Below, one piece after another: positions 1 through 8,350 of a DNA stretch of 64,000 bases (within the stretch, counting starts at the first letter, position 1; each line of letters begins with the position of its first letter). A model generated the notes under the pieces. The model saw only the letters and a list, made by a program, of their open reading frames with translations. It was not told the origin of the DNA and made no database searches. Origin of the DNA: Lujinxingia litoralis. Its GTDB lineage: Bacteria; Myxococcota_A; Bradymonadia; Bradymonadales; Bradymonadaceae. Made by a program: the position numbers and the translations under genes. Location: contig NZ_QHKO01000003.1 in the NCBI RefSeq assembly GCF_003260125.1, positions 124,001 to 188,000 of the forward strand. The letters are read 5' to 3'.

Positions 1-84
1 GTCCGTTCGGTGGGCGGCGAAGGCATGGTGCGTGCGCAGGTGGTGGTGTCCACCTTCCAGCGTCGCGCACAGGAGGAGAGCTGA
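1..84 (+). CDS. C-terminal end of a type II secretion protein, probably GspM (partial)
   Basis: The first frame is open from the window edge and ends in TGA at 82-84, giving 27 residues that finish in STFQRRAQEES. The stop overlaps the ATG of gspN by one base, which implies translational coupling. In type II secretion operons gspM normally sits directly before gspN, and GspM ends in a small periplasmic ferredoxin-like fold, so this is probably the last beta strand and tail of GspM. The identity rests on position only; the fragment is too short to recognise on its own. Confidence 0.55.
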   Translation, partial: VRSVGGEGMVRAQVVVSTFQRRAQEES

Positions 85-1118
85 TGCGAGAGCGACTGGC
101 AGAACTGTGGGAACGCCCGGGCATTCGCCTGCTGGCTTACGTGGTCTTTGCGGTGTCGATGTTCGCCCTCTTCTTGCTGCTGACCTTTCCGGAGCGGCGA
201 GTGCGCCAGATCGTGACGGTGCAGCTGGAGAAGGCGCTGGGGCATCAATATGATGTGACGATCGCCGAGCTGGGGATGTGGCGTCTGACCGGGGCGAAAT
301 TCGAAGGCGTGCAGCTCAAGGAGCGCGTCTCGGCCACCGAGCGCGTGGGCGTGGAAGGGGGACTGGCCAAGCAGATCTACATTGAGCGGATTTCGGCGCG
401 TTTTGCTCCCCTGGGCAGCTTGCTGCGCCGGGGGGCCACGGTGAACTATCAAGTCGACATCGGTGGCGGAGTGCTCGAGGGCAGCTTCACGCAGTCGAGC
501 AGCCGGAGGCTGGTCACCGTGCAGAGCGACGAGCTGGATCTGCGCCAGTCGACGTTGCTGGCCTCGTTGCTGGGCATCCCGGTCTTCGGGCAGCTCGATA
601 CCGACATTGAGCTGGAGCTCCATCCGAGCCGCCCGGTGCTGACCGGGGGAGAGATCGCGTTGACCGGGCGTCAGTTCACGGTGGGCCCGACCACGCTCAA
701 CGCCGATAGCCTTCCGGTGGCGCTGGATGTGCCGATGACCAACTTTGGCAACATCGTGGTTCGAGCGCATGTCGAGAGCGACGAGGGCGGGAAGGATCCT
801 CGCCTGGTCATCGATGAGTTCCAGACTCGGGGGCGTGATATCAACACCGAGATCTGGGGTCATGTGGAGCTGGGCGCGCAGATGGGTCGGAGCCGCCCCC
901 GCCTGGAGATGCGCCTTCAGGTCAACGAGGAGTACGTCACGGCCAACAGCCTGGGCGTGGTCTTTAACATGGCCGAGTTCCGCAAAGGGCGTCATCAGGA
1001 CTGGTACGGTTTTACGCTCGGTGGCACCTTCCAGGACCTGGCGTTTCGGGGCGCGGCGACCGCCGCCCGCGGGCCTACGGAGCAGGCTGCCGAGCCGGCC
1101 GAAGAAGCCCAGGACTGA
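84..1118 (+). CDS. gspN: Type II secretion system protein GspN
   Basis: A 344-residue inner-membrane protein with one N-terminal transmembrane segment (about residues 14-36, rich in L, V and F) and a long periplasmic part. The periplasmic part has the features of deltaproteobacterial GspN: an early motif around residues 50-75 (VTIAELGMWRLTGAKFEGV) followed by beta-rich repeats. GspN is an accessory subunit of the inner-membrane platform of the type II secretion system, which exports folded proteins across the outer membrane; its exact role is poorly defined. The start overlaps the preceding stop by one base, and AGGAGGAG at 71-78 is a strong ribosome binding site. The last 20 residues are Ala/Glu-rich and probably disordered. 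It is the last gene of its operon. Confidence 0.85.
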   Translation: MRERLAELWERPGIRLLAYVVFAVSMFALFLLLTFPERRVRQIVTVQLEKALGHQYDVTIAELGMWRLTGAKFEGVQLKERVSATERVGVEGGLAKQIYIERISARFAPLGSLLRRGATVNYQVDIGGGVLEGSFTQSSSRRLVTVQSDELDLRQSTLLASLLGIPVFGQLDTDIELELHPSRPVLTGGEIALTGRQFTVGPTTLNADSLPVALDVPMTNFGNIVVRAHVESDEGGKDPRLVIDEFQTRGRDINTEIWGHVELGAQMGRSRPRLEMRLQVNEEYVTANSLGVVFNMAEFRKGRHQDWYGFTLGGTFQDLAFRGAATAARGPTEQAAEPAEEAQD

Positions 1119-1137
1119 CCCTCATAACGCTCGCCTG

Positions 1138-1191
1138 GCACGGGCCGGAATGTACGGGCAAAGCGCGGCGTTGGCCGCCCGTAGCCCGTGC
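1138..1191 (+). terminator. Two-tier stem-loop after gspN, possible terminator
   Basis: Nested inverted repeats: the outer arms GCACGGGC (1138-1145) and GCCCGTGC (1184-1191) enclose the inner arms TACGGGC (1153-1159) and GCCCGTA (1177-1183). The structure lies in the 141-bp gap between gspN and uvrA. There is no U-tract, so intrinsic termination is uncertain. It may instead stabilise the 3' end of the gsp message. Confidence 0.35.
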
Positions 1192-1229
1192 TCTGGTATG
1201 GCCTGTGCCGGGCCACGAGCGTACTCAGG

Positions 1230-1235
1230 TATAAC
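1230..1235 (+). promoter_or_regulatory. Candidate -10 element for uvrA
   Basis: TATAAC matches five of six bases of the sigma70 -10 consensus and lies 25 bp before the chosen uvrA ATG. No good -35 hexamer is present 16-18 bp upstream (the region reads GCCGGG), so the promoter is weak or activator dependent. I see no LexA-type box with confidence. Confidence 0.3.
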
Positions 1236-1259
1236 CTCTGCCCCCACGAAGTAGGTGCC

Positions 1260-4145
1260 ATGGCGCAGTCCGCATCTCCGGGCATCAAACTGCCCCTGAT
1301 CAGCCGGGACCGCGGTGAAATCGCGGTCAACGGTGCTCGCGAACACAACCTCAAAAACCTCGATTTGACGCTGCCCAAGCGCAAGCTGGTGGTGTTTACC
1401 GGCCCCAGTGGCTCGGGCAAGTCGTCGATGGCCTTTGATACGCTCTACGCCGAGGGGCGTCGCCGCTATGTGGAGAGCCTCTCGACCTATGCGCGGCAGT
1501 TTCTCGGGCAGATCGAAAAGCCCGACTTCGACCAGATCACCGGGTTGAGCCCGACGATCTCGATCGAGCAGAAGACCACCGGGAGCAATCCGCGCTCGAC
1601 GGTGGGCACGATCACCGAGGTGCACGATCACCTGCGGGTGCTCTGGGCGCGTCTGGGCGAGCAGCGCTGCCATACCTGCGATGAGCCGGTGAGCGCGACC
1701 AGTGCCCAGGCCGTGGCCACCCAGCTGCTGGAGTTGCCGCGGGGCACCAAATTCATGTTGCTCGCCCCGCTGGTGCGAAACCGCAAGGGGGAGTACCGCG
1801 ACCTCTTTGATGCGCTACGCAAGCAGGGGTTTGTGCGGGCGCGCATCGATGGCGAGTTCGTGGAGCTGGAGGGGTTGGAGAAGCTCAAAAAGAGCTACCG
1901 TCACGACATCGACGTGGTGGTCGACCGGCTCGTGGCCAAGCCGGAGGCGGCCTCCCGGGTGCAGGATAGCGTGGACCGCGCGCTGCATGTCGGCGAGGGC
2001 AAGTGCCTGGCGCTGGCGCCGGCCGGCCAGGACGTGGACTGGGAGGAGCGTCTCTTTAGCACCGAACGGGCCTGTGCCAGCTGCGGGACGGCCTTTCCGG
2101 AGCTGACCCACCAGAGCTTCTCGTTCAACAGCCCCCTGGGCATGTGTCCGGGGTGTCAGGGGATCGGCGCCACGCCGCAGGTGGACCGCGGGTTGCTGGT
2201 GGTCGATGAGGCGAAGAGCCTGGGCGAGGGAGCCATCGAGGCCATCGGCCCTCTGCCGGCGCCCGGTGGGCGCAAGTGGCGCTGGCATGCCGAGGTGGCA
2301 GACCTCTGGGAGAAGCTCCAGACGTCGGCGCAGGCTCAAAAGATCCCGCTGGACCGCCCCTGGGCAAAGCTAAGCGAGTCGGCCCGTCAGTACGTGTTAG
2401 AGGGGCCACAGGATGTAAAGCGGGGCTACAAAGGCTTTCGAGGGGTGGTGCCCTTTATTGAAAAGGCCCATGAAGGCGCGTCGAGCAAGGGGGCGCGAGA
2501 CTTTTTCACCGAGTTCATGGGCTCGCGCACCTGCCCCGAGTGCGAGGGGCGCCGGCTGCGCCCGGAGAGCCGCGCGGTGGTGTTCCGTGGGGAGTCGCTG
2601 GCCGAGATCAATCAGCTCGATATCGATCAGGCCCGCGCTTTCTTTGAGCAGGTGGAGCTTCAGGGGCGCGAGGTGTTGATCGCCGAGGAGTTGCTCGCGG
2701 AGATCCGGCGCCGGTTGCGTTTTCTGAAAGACGTGGGGCTCTCCTACCTGACCTTGAATCGCGCGGCCGGGAGCCTGTCGGGCGGTGAGAGCCAGCGCAT
2801 TCGCCTGGCCAGCCAGCTGGGCAGCGAACTCAGCGGGGTGCTCTACGTGCTGGACGAGCCCAGCATCGGGTTGCATCAGCGCGACCATAACCGGCTCTTG
2901 AGCACGCTGGAGGAGCTGCGCGACGCGGGCAACTCAGTGATCGTGGTTGAGCATGACCGCGAGACGATGGAGCGCGCCGATCTCCTGGTCGACTTCGGTC
3001 CGGGCGCCGGGCGCCTGGGGGGTGAGATCGTCGCGGTGGGCACCCCGGACGAGGTCTGCCAGGTCGAGGGCAGCGTGACCGGCGATTACCTCTCCGGGCG
3101 CCGGCGTCTGGGCTGGCCCGAGACGCGGCGAGCGCCCGCCGAGGGCGTCTGGATCCGCGGGGCGCGTGAGAACAATCTCAAAGATGTGGACGTGCACATC
3201 CCCTCGCGGGCCTTTGTGTGCGTGACCGGGGTGTCGGGGGCCGGAAAGAGTACCCTGGTCAACGACATTCTGTACCCGGCGATCGCCCGCAAGGTGTACT
3301 TCAAGCATCGCTCGGTGGGCGAGCATGACGCCATCGAGGGGCTGGAGCGCTACGATAAGGTCATCGAGATCGATCAGAGCCCGATCGGGCGCACCCCGCG
3401 CAGCAATCCGGCCACCTACACCAAGGTCTTCGATCATATTCGGGGGTTCTTTGCCGAGCTGCCCGAGTCGAAGATGTACGGCTTTGAGGCCGGGCGCTTC
3501 TCGTTCAACGTGGCCGGCGGGCGCTGCGAGGCCTGCAAGGGGGCGGGCGTCAACCGCGTGGAGATGAGCTTTCTGGCCGACGTGTACGTGCCCTGCAACC
3601 TGTGTCTGGGCAATCGTTTTAACGCCTCCACGCTGCGGGTGCGCTACCGGGGGCATTCGATCGCCGATGTGCTGGAGATGACGATTGCCGAGGCGGCCGA
3701 TCTCTTTGAGGCCCACCCCAAGATCCGCCGCATCCTGCAGACCCTGCTCGATGTGGGGCTGGATTACATGAAGCTCGGGCAGGCCTCACCCACGCTCTCC
3801 GGCGGGGAGGCCCAGCGGGTGAAGCTGAGCCGGGAGCTGGCGAAGCTGGCCACTGGAGATACGCTCTACATTTTGGATGAGCCCAGCACCGGGCTGCACT
3901 TTGAGGACATTCGCAAGCTGCTCAAGGTCGTCGATCAGCTGGTCGATGCGGGCAATACGGTCGTGATGATCGAGCATAACACCGACATCATCGCCTATGC
4001 CGACCACGTGATTGACGTGGGGCCGGAGGGTGGCGTTGAGGGCGGCCATATCGTGGCGCAGGGGACACCCGAGGAGGTGGCTCAGGTGGAGGGGTCGTAC
4101 ACGGGCACATTTTTGCGCGAGCTCTTTGAGGCGGCTGCGGAGTGA
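1260..4145 (+). CDS. uvrA: Excinuclease ABC subunit UvrA
   Basis: Damage-recognition ATPase of nucleotide excision repair; as a dimer it loads UvrB on lesions in the cytoplasm. The 961-residue protein has the two ABC ATPase modules of the family. Walker A motifs are GPSGSGKSS (Lys54) and GVSGAGKST (Lys663), and the signatures [11 protein letters not shown] and [11 protein letters not shown] are each followed by a LDEPS Walker B. The structural zinc module begins CASC at residue 272 (partner CPGC) and the second, DNA-binding one begins CEAC at 756 (partner CNLC). ATG 1260 is preferred to an upstream TTG at 1188 because homology begins shortly after it and the length is then normal. The ribosome binding site (AGGT) is poor. 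The downstream mnmD follows after 21 bp. Confidence 0.97.
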   Translation: MAQSASPGIKLPLISRDRGEIAVNGAREHNLKNLDLTLPKRKLVVFTGPSGSGKSSMAFDTLYAEGRRRYVESLSTYARQFLGQIEKPDFDQITGLSPTISIEQKTTGSNPRSTVGTITEVHDHLRVLWARLGEQRCHTCDEPVSATSAQAVATQLLELPRGTKFMLLAPLVRNRKGEYRDLFDALRKQGFVRARIDGEFVELEGLEKLKKSYRHDIDVVVDRLVAKPEAASRVQDSVDRALHVGEGKCLALAPAGQDVDWEERLFSTERACASCGTAFPELTHQSFSFNSPLGMCPGCQGIGATPQVDRGLLVVDEAKSLGEGAIEAIGPLPAPGGRKWRWHAEVADLWEKLQTSAQAQKIPLDRPWAKLSESARQYVLEGPQDVKRGYKGFRGVVPFIEKAHEGASSKGARDFFTEFMGSRTCPECEGRRLRPESRAVVFRGESLAEINQLDIDQARAFFEQVELQGREVLIAEELLAEIRRRLRFLKDVGLSYLTLNRAAGSLSGGESQRIRLASQLGSELSGVLYVLDEPSIGLHQRDHNRLLSTLEELRDAGNSVIVVEHDRETMERADLLVDFGPGAGRLGGEIVAVGTPDEVCQVEGSVTGDYLSGRRRLGWPETRRAPAEGVWIRGARENNLKDVDVHIPSRAFVCVTGVSGAGKSTLVNDILYPAIARKVYFKHRSVGEHDAIEGLERYDKVIEIDQSPIGRTPRSNPATYTKVFDHIRGFFAELPESKMYGFEAGRFSFNVAGGRCEACKGAGVNRVEMSFLADVYVPCNLCLGNRFNASTLRVRYRGHSIADVLEMTIAEAADLFEAHPKIRRILQTLLDVGLDYMKLGQASPTLSGGEAQRVKLSRELAKLATGDTLYILDEPSTGLHFEDIRKLLKVVDQLVDAGNTVVMIEHNTDIIAYADHVIDVGPEGGVEGGHIVAQGTPEEVAQVEGSYTGTFLRELFEAAAE

Positions 4146-4166
4146 TTGGTTCGGGAGGATTCTGTC

Positions 4167-4910
4167 ATGACATCAAAGGGTTGCGATGAGGGGGGGCTCC
4201 AGGGGGTGGTGCCCTTTGAGACTTCTGATGGTTCGCTGACGCTCTACGACCAGGAGCGTGACGTGCACTACCGTTCGCGCCACGGGGCGGTGAGTGAGTC
4301 GCGTCACGTGTTTTTGGAGGGGAGCGGGTTGGTGAGCCGCCCGGGTGAATGGCGCGTGTTGGAGCTGGGCTTCGGCGCGGCGGTCAACCTCACGCAGTGC
4401 GTGCAGGCGTTTCGCCAGAGCCCGAGGGCCACGCGTCTGATCTATCATACGGTGGACTGGCGGCCGGTGAGCGCTGAGCATCTGGCCTTTCATGAAGGGG
4501 AGGGCGGTGAGTTGGCCCGGGCGGTGGCGGACGCCGCGCAGGCCTGTGCCGGGGAGGCGGTGCGGGCGCTCTCGGAGGACGGGGCGATTGAGGTCGTGCT
4601 GCACGCCGCGCCCTGGCAGCAGGTGCGTCTGCCCGAAGGTTTCTGCGTCGATGCGGTGTTTCATGACCCCTTTGCCAAGGAGGTCAACCCGGAGGCCTGG
4701 AGTCCGGCGTGTTTTGCGTGGTCGCTGCGAGCCAGCAGTCCCGACGCGCGCCTGGCGACCTATTCGGCGGCGACGGCCGTACGTCAGGCGATGGTCGAGG
4801 CCGGCTGGGTGGTGGCTCGGGCCAGGGGGCCGGGGCGCAAGCGGGAGATGACGGTGGCCGCGCCCGCGGCTCCGGGGCTTGGCGAGTTGAAGATCTGGGG
4901 CGGGGCATGA
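4167..4910 (+). CDS. mnmD: tRNA (5-methylaminomethyl-2-thiouridine) methyltransferase MnmD
   Basis: SAM-dependent methyltransferase equivalent to the N-terminal half of MnmC. It converts nm5s2U to mnm5s2U at wobble position 34 of tRNAs. The 247-residue protein shows the family features: an N-terminal YDQERDVHYRSRHGAVSESR segment, the SAM-binding ELGFGAAVNLTQC loop, and FHDPFAKEVNPEAW (the catalytic D-P-F region), ending in a G-RKREM motif. ATG 4167 is preceded by GGGAGGAT (4153-4160) at good spacing, and is better than the upstream TTG at 4146 that abuts the uvrA stop. The gene overlaps the next one by 4 bp (ATGA). The two genes together encode what is a single fused protein in E. coli. Confidence 0.88.
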   Translation: MTSKGCDEGGLQGVVPFETSDGSLTLYDQERDVHYRSRHGAVSESRHVFLEGSGLVSRPGEWRVLELGFGAAVNLTQCVQAFRQSPRATRLIYHTVDWRPVSAEHLAFHEGEGGELARAVADAAQACAGEAVRALSEDGAIEVVLHAAPWQQVRLPEGFCVDAVFHDPFAKEVNPEAWSPACFAWSLRASSPDARLATYSAATAVRQAMVEAGWVVARARGPGRKREMTVAAPAAPGLGELKIWGGA

Positions 4911-6025
4911 GCGAGCGTGGTCTCCTGGTCGTCGGTGGCGGGCTCGCCGGGCTCTCGCTGATCGATGCGCTGCTGGCGCAGGGCGCCGATCCCGGCACTC
5001 TCACCCTGGTGGACGCTGCGCACCCGGAGCGCGGCTCCAGCTCGCCGGCTACCGTGTTGCACCCCTTTGCCGGGCGCACGATGGCGCCGGGCCGGGCGCA
5101 CTGGCGGGCGTTTTTGATGAGCTGGTCGATCCTGCAAGGGTGGTGTGAGCGCCACGGCCAGGGTCTGTGGCGTCAGGCGCCGATGATGCGCCTGCTCTCC
5201 GGCGATAAGCTCAGCCACAAACTTGAGGAAAGCTGGGACGAGGGGCGCGCGGCGTATCCCGAAGGCGTGCAGGTGGAGCGGGTGCAGGGAGAGCGCAGCC
5301 GGGAGCTCCTGCCGAGCTGGGAGGGGCTCCCGGCGCTGCTCTATGAGCACGCCGCCGCGGTGGACTTGCCCGGCCTCTGCGAGGCCTTGCTCGCGCATGC
5401 GCTGGCCCGGGGCGTGCGTCTGGTGTCGGGTCAGGTGCAGGCCTTGCGAAAGGGCGATGAGGGGTGGGTGGCCGAGGTCTCAGGCCAGGCGCAGGCGCCT
5501 GGAGGCGCCCGGGTGGTGCTGGCCACCGGGGCGTTGCTCCCCGAGCTGATGACCGGCGCCGACCTGCGTGAGCGTCCTGGCGAGGTCGGGGTCTGGCCGG
5601 CGAGTGCCCCGCTCCACGACCTGAAGGTGATGATCAACAGCCACGCCAATATCTTCGAGCTCCCCGGGGGCCAGGTGGGCGTGGGGTCCACCTACCTGCG
5701 TGGTCCGGCCTGGCGAGCGCGCGACGCGGCGCAGGCTGCCGACGACCTGCGGGAGAAGATGGACGACGCGCTCGGCGGGCAGCGCCCGGGCCTGGCGAGC
5801 GCGATCTGGCGCGGGGTGCGCGGGGTGTACGGAAGCGATCATCGCCCCCTGGTCGGGGCGGTAGCCCGGGAGCCGGGGCTCTACGTGATGGCCGGGTTTG
5901 GCTCCAAGGGCCTGACCTGGGCCCCGGCGATGGGGCGCGTGTTGGCCGCCCATCTGCTGGCGGATGCGCCCCTCTGGGAGGTGATCGACGCGCGGCGAGC
6001 GGGGCGGCTGGAACTTCGCCGCTGA
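4907..6025 (+). CDS. FAD-dependent oxidoreductase, MnmC2-like (DAO family)
   Basis: A 372-residue flavoprotein of the D-amino-acid oxidase family. A dinucleotide-binding motif VVGGGLAGLSL lies at residues 8-18, and a second FAD-contacting stretch near the C-terminus reads VMAGFGSKGLTWAPAMG. The segments SSSPATVLHPFAGR and GFGSKGLTWAP resemble the C-terminal oxidase domain of MnmC, which removes the carboxymethyl group of cmnm5s2U to give nm5s2U, the substrate of MnmD. The ATGA overlap with mnmD strongly supports this role: the two steps of MnmC are encoded here as separate coupled genes. A ThiO-like glycine oxidase is the main alternative on sequence alone. The function is inferred from context plus family. 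Confidence 0.8.
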   Translation: MSERGLLVVGGGLAGLSLIDALLAQGADPGTLTLVDAAHPERGSSSPATVLHPFAGRTMAPGRAHWRAFLMSWSILQGWCERHGQGLWRQAPMMRLLSGDKLSHKLEESWDEGRAAYPEGVQVERVQGERSRELLPSWEGLPALLYEHAAAVDLPGLCEALLAHALARGVRLVSGQVQALRKGDEGWVAEVSGQAQAPGGARVVLATGALLPELMTGADLRERPGEVGVWPASAPLHDLKVMINSHANIFELPGGQVGVGSTYLRGPAWRARDAAQAADDLREKMDDALGGQRPGLASAIWRGVRGVYGSDHRPLVGAVAREPGLYVMAGFGSKGLTWAPAMGRVLAAHLLADAPLWEVIDARRAGRLELRR

Positions 6026-6151
6026 GGCCCACCTCCCACCTTGCGCCCTGGTTTCGCGCTGCGTTAAGCTCGCGGCGACCGTACCTTAAGCCCGCCTTTG
6101 CGGTCGTAGCGCCCTGTGCGCGCGATCGGCGACCTCTGTATCAGGAGCATC

Positions 6152-7768
6152 ATGAGCGGTGATGAAACGCTAACGCTGGACGATGTGCTCGACGATATCG
6201 TGCTCATTCTGAGGACGGTGTGCGAGCGGGTCGAGCTGACCACAAGCGCGAGCTACGACGAGGTGCAACACGCACTCGGATCGCGTTTGAGTCTGCACCT
6301 GCTCAGCTACGTGCGACATCTCGAGCAGACCGGCAGTCTCACCTACGACCGTATCAGCGATGAGCTCCGGGTGAGCGAGGCTGGTCAGGCGATTCTCGAC
6401 GACCCGAGCGAGTCGGCCTGGCGAGCGGACGCGCGTCAGGCCTTTGGAGAGCACTTCCCGGAGGAGGTGGAGGACTCGGCCGCCGATGCGTTGGACGACG
6501 CCGCTCAACCCCTGGAGGGCGCCTCGTTGGAGGCGAACTCCGCGCCCGAGGTCCTGGCAACGGAGCCAGGTGCATCTGAGCCGGCGGCGCCGGCCGTCGA
6601 AACGAACCCCCCGAACATCTCGAACATCCCTGCAGGTGGAGGATCTGTGAGTCAGGCCTATGAGCGACACGACGAGCTGGGCAGCGGCGGCATTGGTACG
6701 GTCTACCGGGGCACGCAGTCCCGGTTGAAGCGGGCGGTGGCCATCAAAGAGGTCCGCGAGATCTTTAATGTGTTTGCCGGTGTGCAGCGCGACGACATCC
6801 TGCGCCGCTTTGAGCAGATCGTGCAGACGCAGGCCGCGTTGATGCACCCCAACATCGTGCAAATCGTCGATATCTCCACCGATGGCGAGTATCCCTTTGT
6901 GGTGATGCAGCTGGCCCCGGGCGGCAACCTGCGCCGGTTGATCGAGGTGGAGAATCGCCCGCCCCTGGCGGTGGCGCTGAAGTACTTTTTCCAGATTTTG
7001 CACGCCCTTAACGCCGCGCACGACCAGGGCGTGGTGCACGGCTCGATCAAGCCGGAGAACGTGGTGCTGGACCATGCCGGCAACGCGCTGGTGACCGACT
7101 TCGGCATCTCGCGCGTGGTGGAGCGCGAGGGCGGACGTGGCAATCAGGTCTACGTGGGCGTGGGCACCGTGGCCTACATGAGCCCGGAGCAGTTCCAGGA
7201 CCCCAACCGGGCCACCGTGCGCAGCGACATCTACTCGCTGGGCATCATGTTCTACGAGATGCTCACCGGCAAAGTGCCCGGTCGTCGGTCGCCGATGCCC
7301 TCGAGCTTCTTCCCCGACATTCCGCGGGCCCTCGACGATATCTTCGACCGCATGTCGATGGATCGGGAAGAAGATCGTTACGAGAGCGTCGACCAGATCA
7401 TTGCCGACCTCTACGCGGCCGAAGATGTGATGGCGATCCTGGATAAGCGCAGCGGCGTGCTCTTTTTGCGCGACCCGCTGTTGCACGGCGAAGTGGGCAT
7501 CGCCGGGGTGCCGGCGGCCGAGCCGGGGGCCAGCAGCGCGCCGGTGGCCTCCGTGTCGGTGGCGGCCTCGGGGCTGAGCGCGGCCATCAGCGATGCGATC
7601 GAAGAGGAGGTCCTGGGCCTTGGCGAGGACTCCTCCAGTGTGGGCGAAGACGACTCCAGCGTGGAGGAAGAGATCCCCGAAGAGCTGGCGTTCGATTCGG
7701 AGGTTGAAGACCCCTCCGACGTCCTCGGCAAACTCGACAAGTATGGCGAACTCTTTGAGGACGATTAA
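6152..7768 (+). CDS. Hanks-type protein kinase homologue, probable pseudokinase
   Basis: A 538-residue cytoplasmic protein with three parts. Residues 1-100 look like an all-helical or winged-helix domain; a kinase fold follows at about 170-430; the tail (470-538) is Glu/Ser/Asp-rich. The kinase part keeps the glycine loop (GSGGIGTV), the ATP-anchoring lysine (Lys199 in VAIKEV) and DFG (Asp316). The catalytic loop, however, reads HGSIKPEN at 296-303 instead of HRDLKPEN, so the proton-accepting aspartate is Ser298. It may therefore bind nucleotide but not phosphorylate, acting as a sensor or scaffold. ATG 6152 has AGGAG 5 bp upstream; a GTG at 6116 is in frame but lacks a site. The stop overlaps the next ATG by one base (TAATG). 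Confidence 0.85.
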   Translation: MSGDETLTLDDVLDDIVLILRTVCERVELTTSASYDEVQHALGSRLSLHLLSYVRHLEQTGSLTYDRISDELRVSEAGQAILDDPSESAWRADARQAFGEHFPEEVEDSAADALDDAAQPLEGASLEANSAPEVLATEPGASEPAAPAVETNPPNISNIPAGGGSVSQAYERHDELGSGGIGTVYRGTQSRLKRAVAIKEVREIFNVFAGVQRDDILRRFEQIVQTQAALMHPNIVQIVDISTDGEYPFVVMQLAPGGNLRRLIEVENRPPLAVALKYFFQILHALNAAHDQGVVHGSIKPENVVLDHAGNALVTDFGISRVVEREGGRGNQVYVGVGTVAYMSPEQFQDPNRATVRSDIYSLGIMFYEMLTGKVPGRRSPMPSSFFPDIPRALDDIFDRMSMDREEDRYESVDQIIADLYAAEDVMAILDKRSGVLFLRDPLLHGEVGIAGVPAAEPGASSAPVASVSVAASGLSAAISDAIEEEVLGLGEDSSSVGEDDSSVEEEIPEELAFDSEVEDPSDVLGKLDKYGELFEDD

Positions 7769-8328
7769 TGACATCGCCCCGGCTGATCGACTTTGAGGGG
7801 ACCTTTCCCAGGCTGGAGCCTTCGGTGTTTGTGGCACCGGGGGCCAAGGTCATCGGGGAGGTGAGTCTGGGGGGGGACTCCAGCGTCTGGTACAACGCGG
7901 TGGTGCGCGGAGATGTCTGCCCGATCACGATCGGGGCACGCACCAACCTTCAGGACCTGGCCATGGTGCACGTGACCGGGGGGAAGTTTGCCACGGTGAT
8001 CGGCGACGATGTCACCGTGGGACACCGGGCCGTGATCCATGGTTGCACCATCGGCGACCGGGTGCTGGTAGGGATGGGGGCGATCATCCTGGACGGGGCG
8101 GTGATCGAGGATGAGTGCATCATCGCGGCCGGAGCGCTGGTGACACCGGGCACGCGCGTGCCCGGCGGCAGCATGGTGATGGGAGCGCCGGGCAAGGTGG
8201 TGCGCCCCTTGACCCAGGCCGAGCGCGCCGACCTCCTGCGCTCGGCTGCGCACTACGTGCAGATGGCTCGCCGACACGGCGGACCCACCACCGCGATGGG
8301 TGGGGGCGGCGTCGGCGGGTTGCCTTAA
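7768..8328 (+). CDS. Gamma-carbonic-anhydrase-family hexapeptide-repeat protein
   Basis: A 186-residue left-handed parallel beta-helix protein of the YrdA/PaaY/CaiE group, which forms trimers with a metal at the subunit interfaces. Hexapeptide repeats run through residues 25-150. The three metal-ligand histidines are present: His68 (MVHVTGG), His86 and His91 (VGHRAVIHGC). Members are carbonic anhydrases or thioesterases; the exact activity cannot be read from sequence. It is translationally coupled to the upstream pseudokinase by a one-base overlap. The final 25 residues are Gly-rich. Confidence 0.88.
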   Translation: MTSPRLIDFEGTFPRLEPSVFVAPGAKVIGEVSLGGDSSVWYNAVVRGDVCPITIGARTNLQDLAMVHVTGGKFATVIGDDVTVGHRAVIHGCTIGDRVLVGMGAIILDGAVIEDECIIAAGALVTPGTRVPGGSMVMGAPGKVVRPLTQAERADLLRSAAHYVQMARRHGGPTTAMGGGGVGGLP

Positions 8329-8350
8329 GAGCAGGGCAAGAGCGTGAGCT

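Noticed and set aside
6170..7837. Minus-strand open frame of 555 codons
   Set aside because: It is antisense to the kinase-like gene, has His/Arg/Val-rich shadow composition and no family match.
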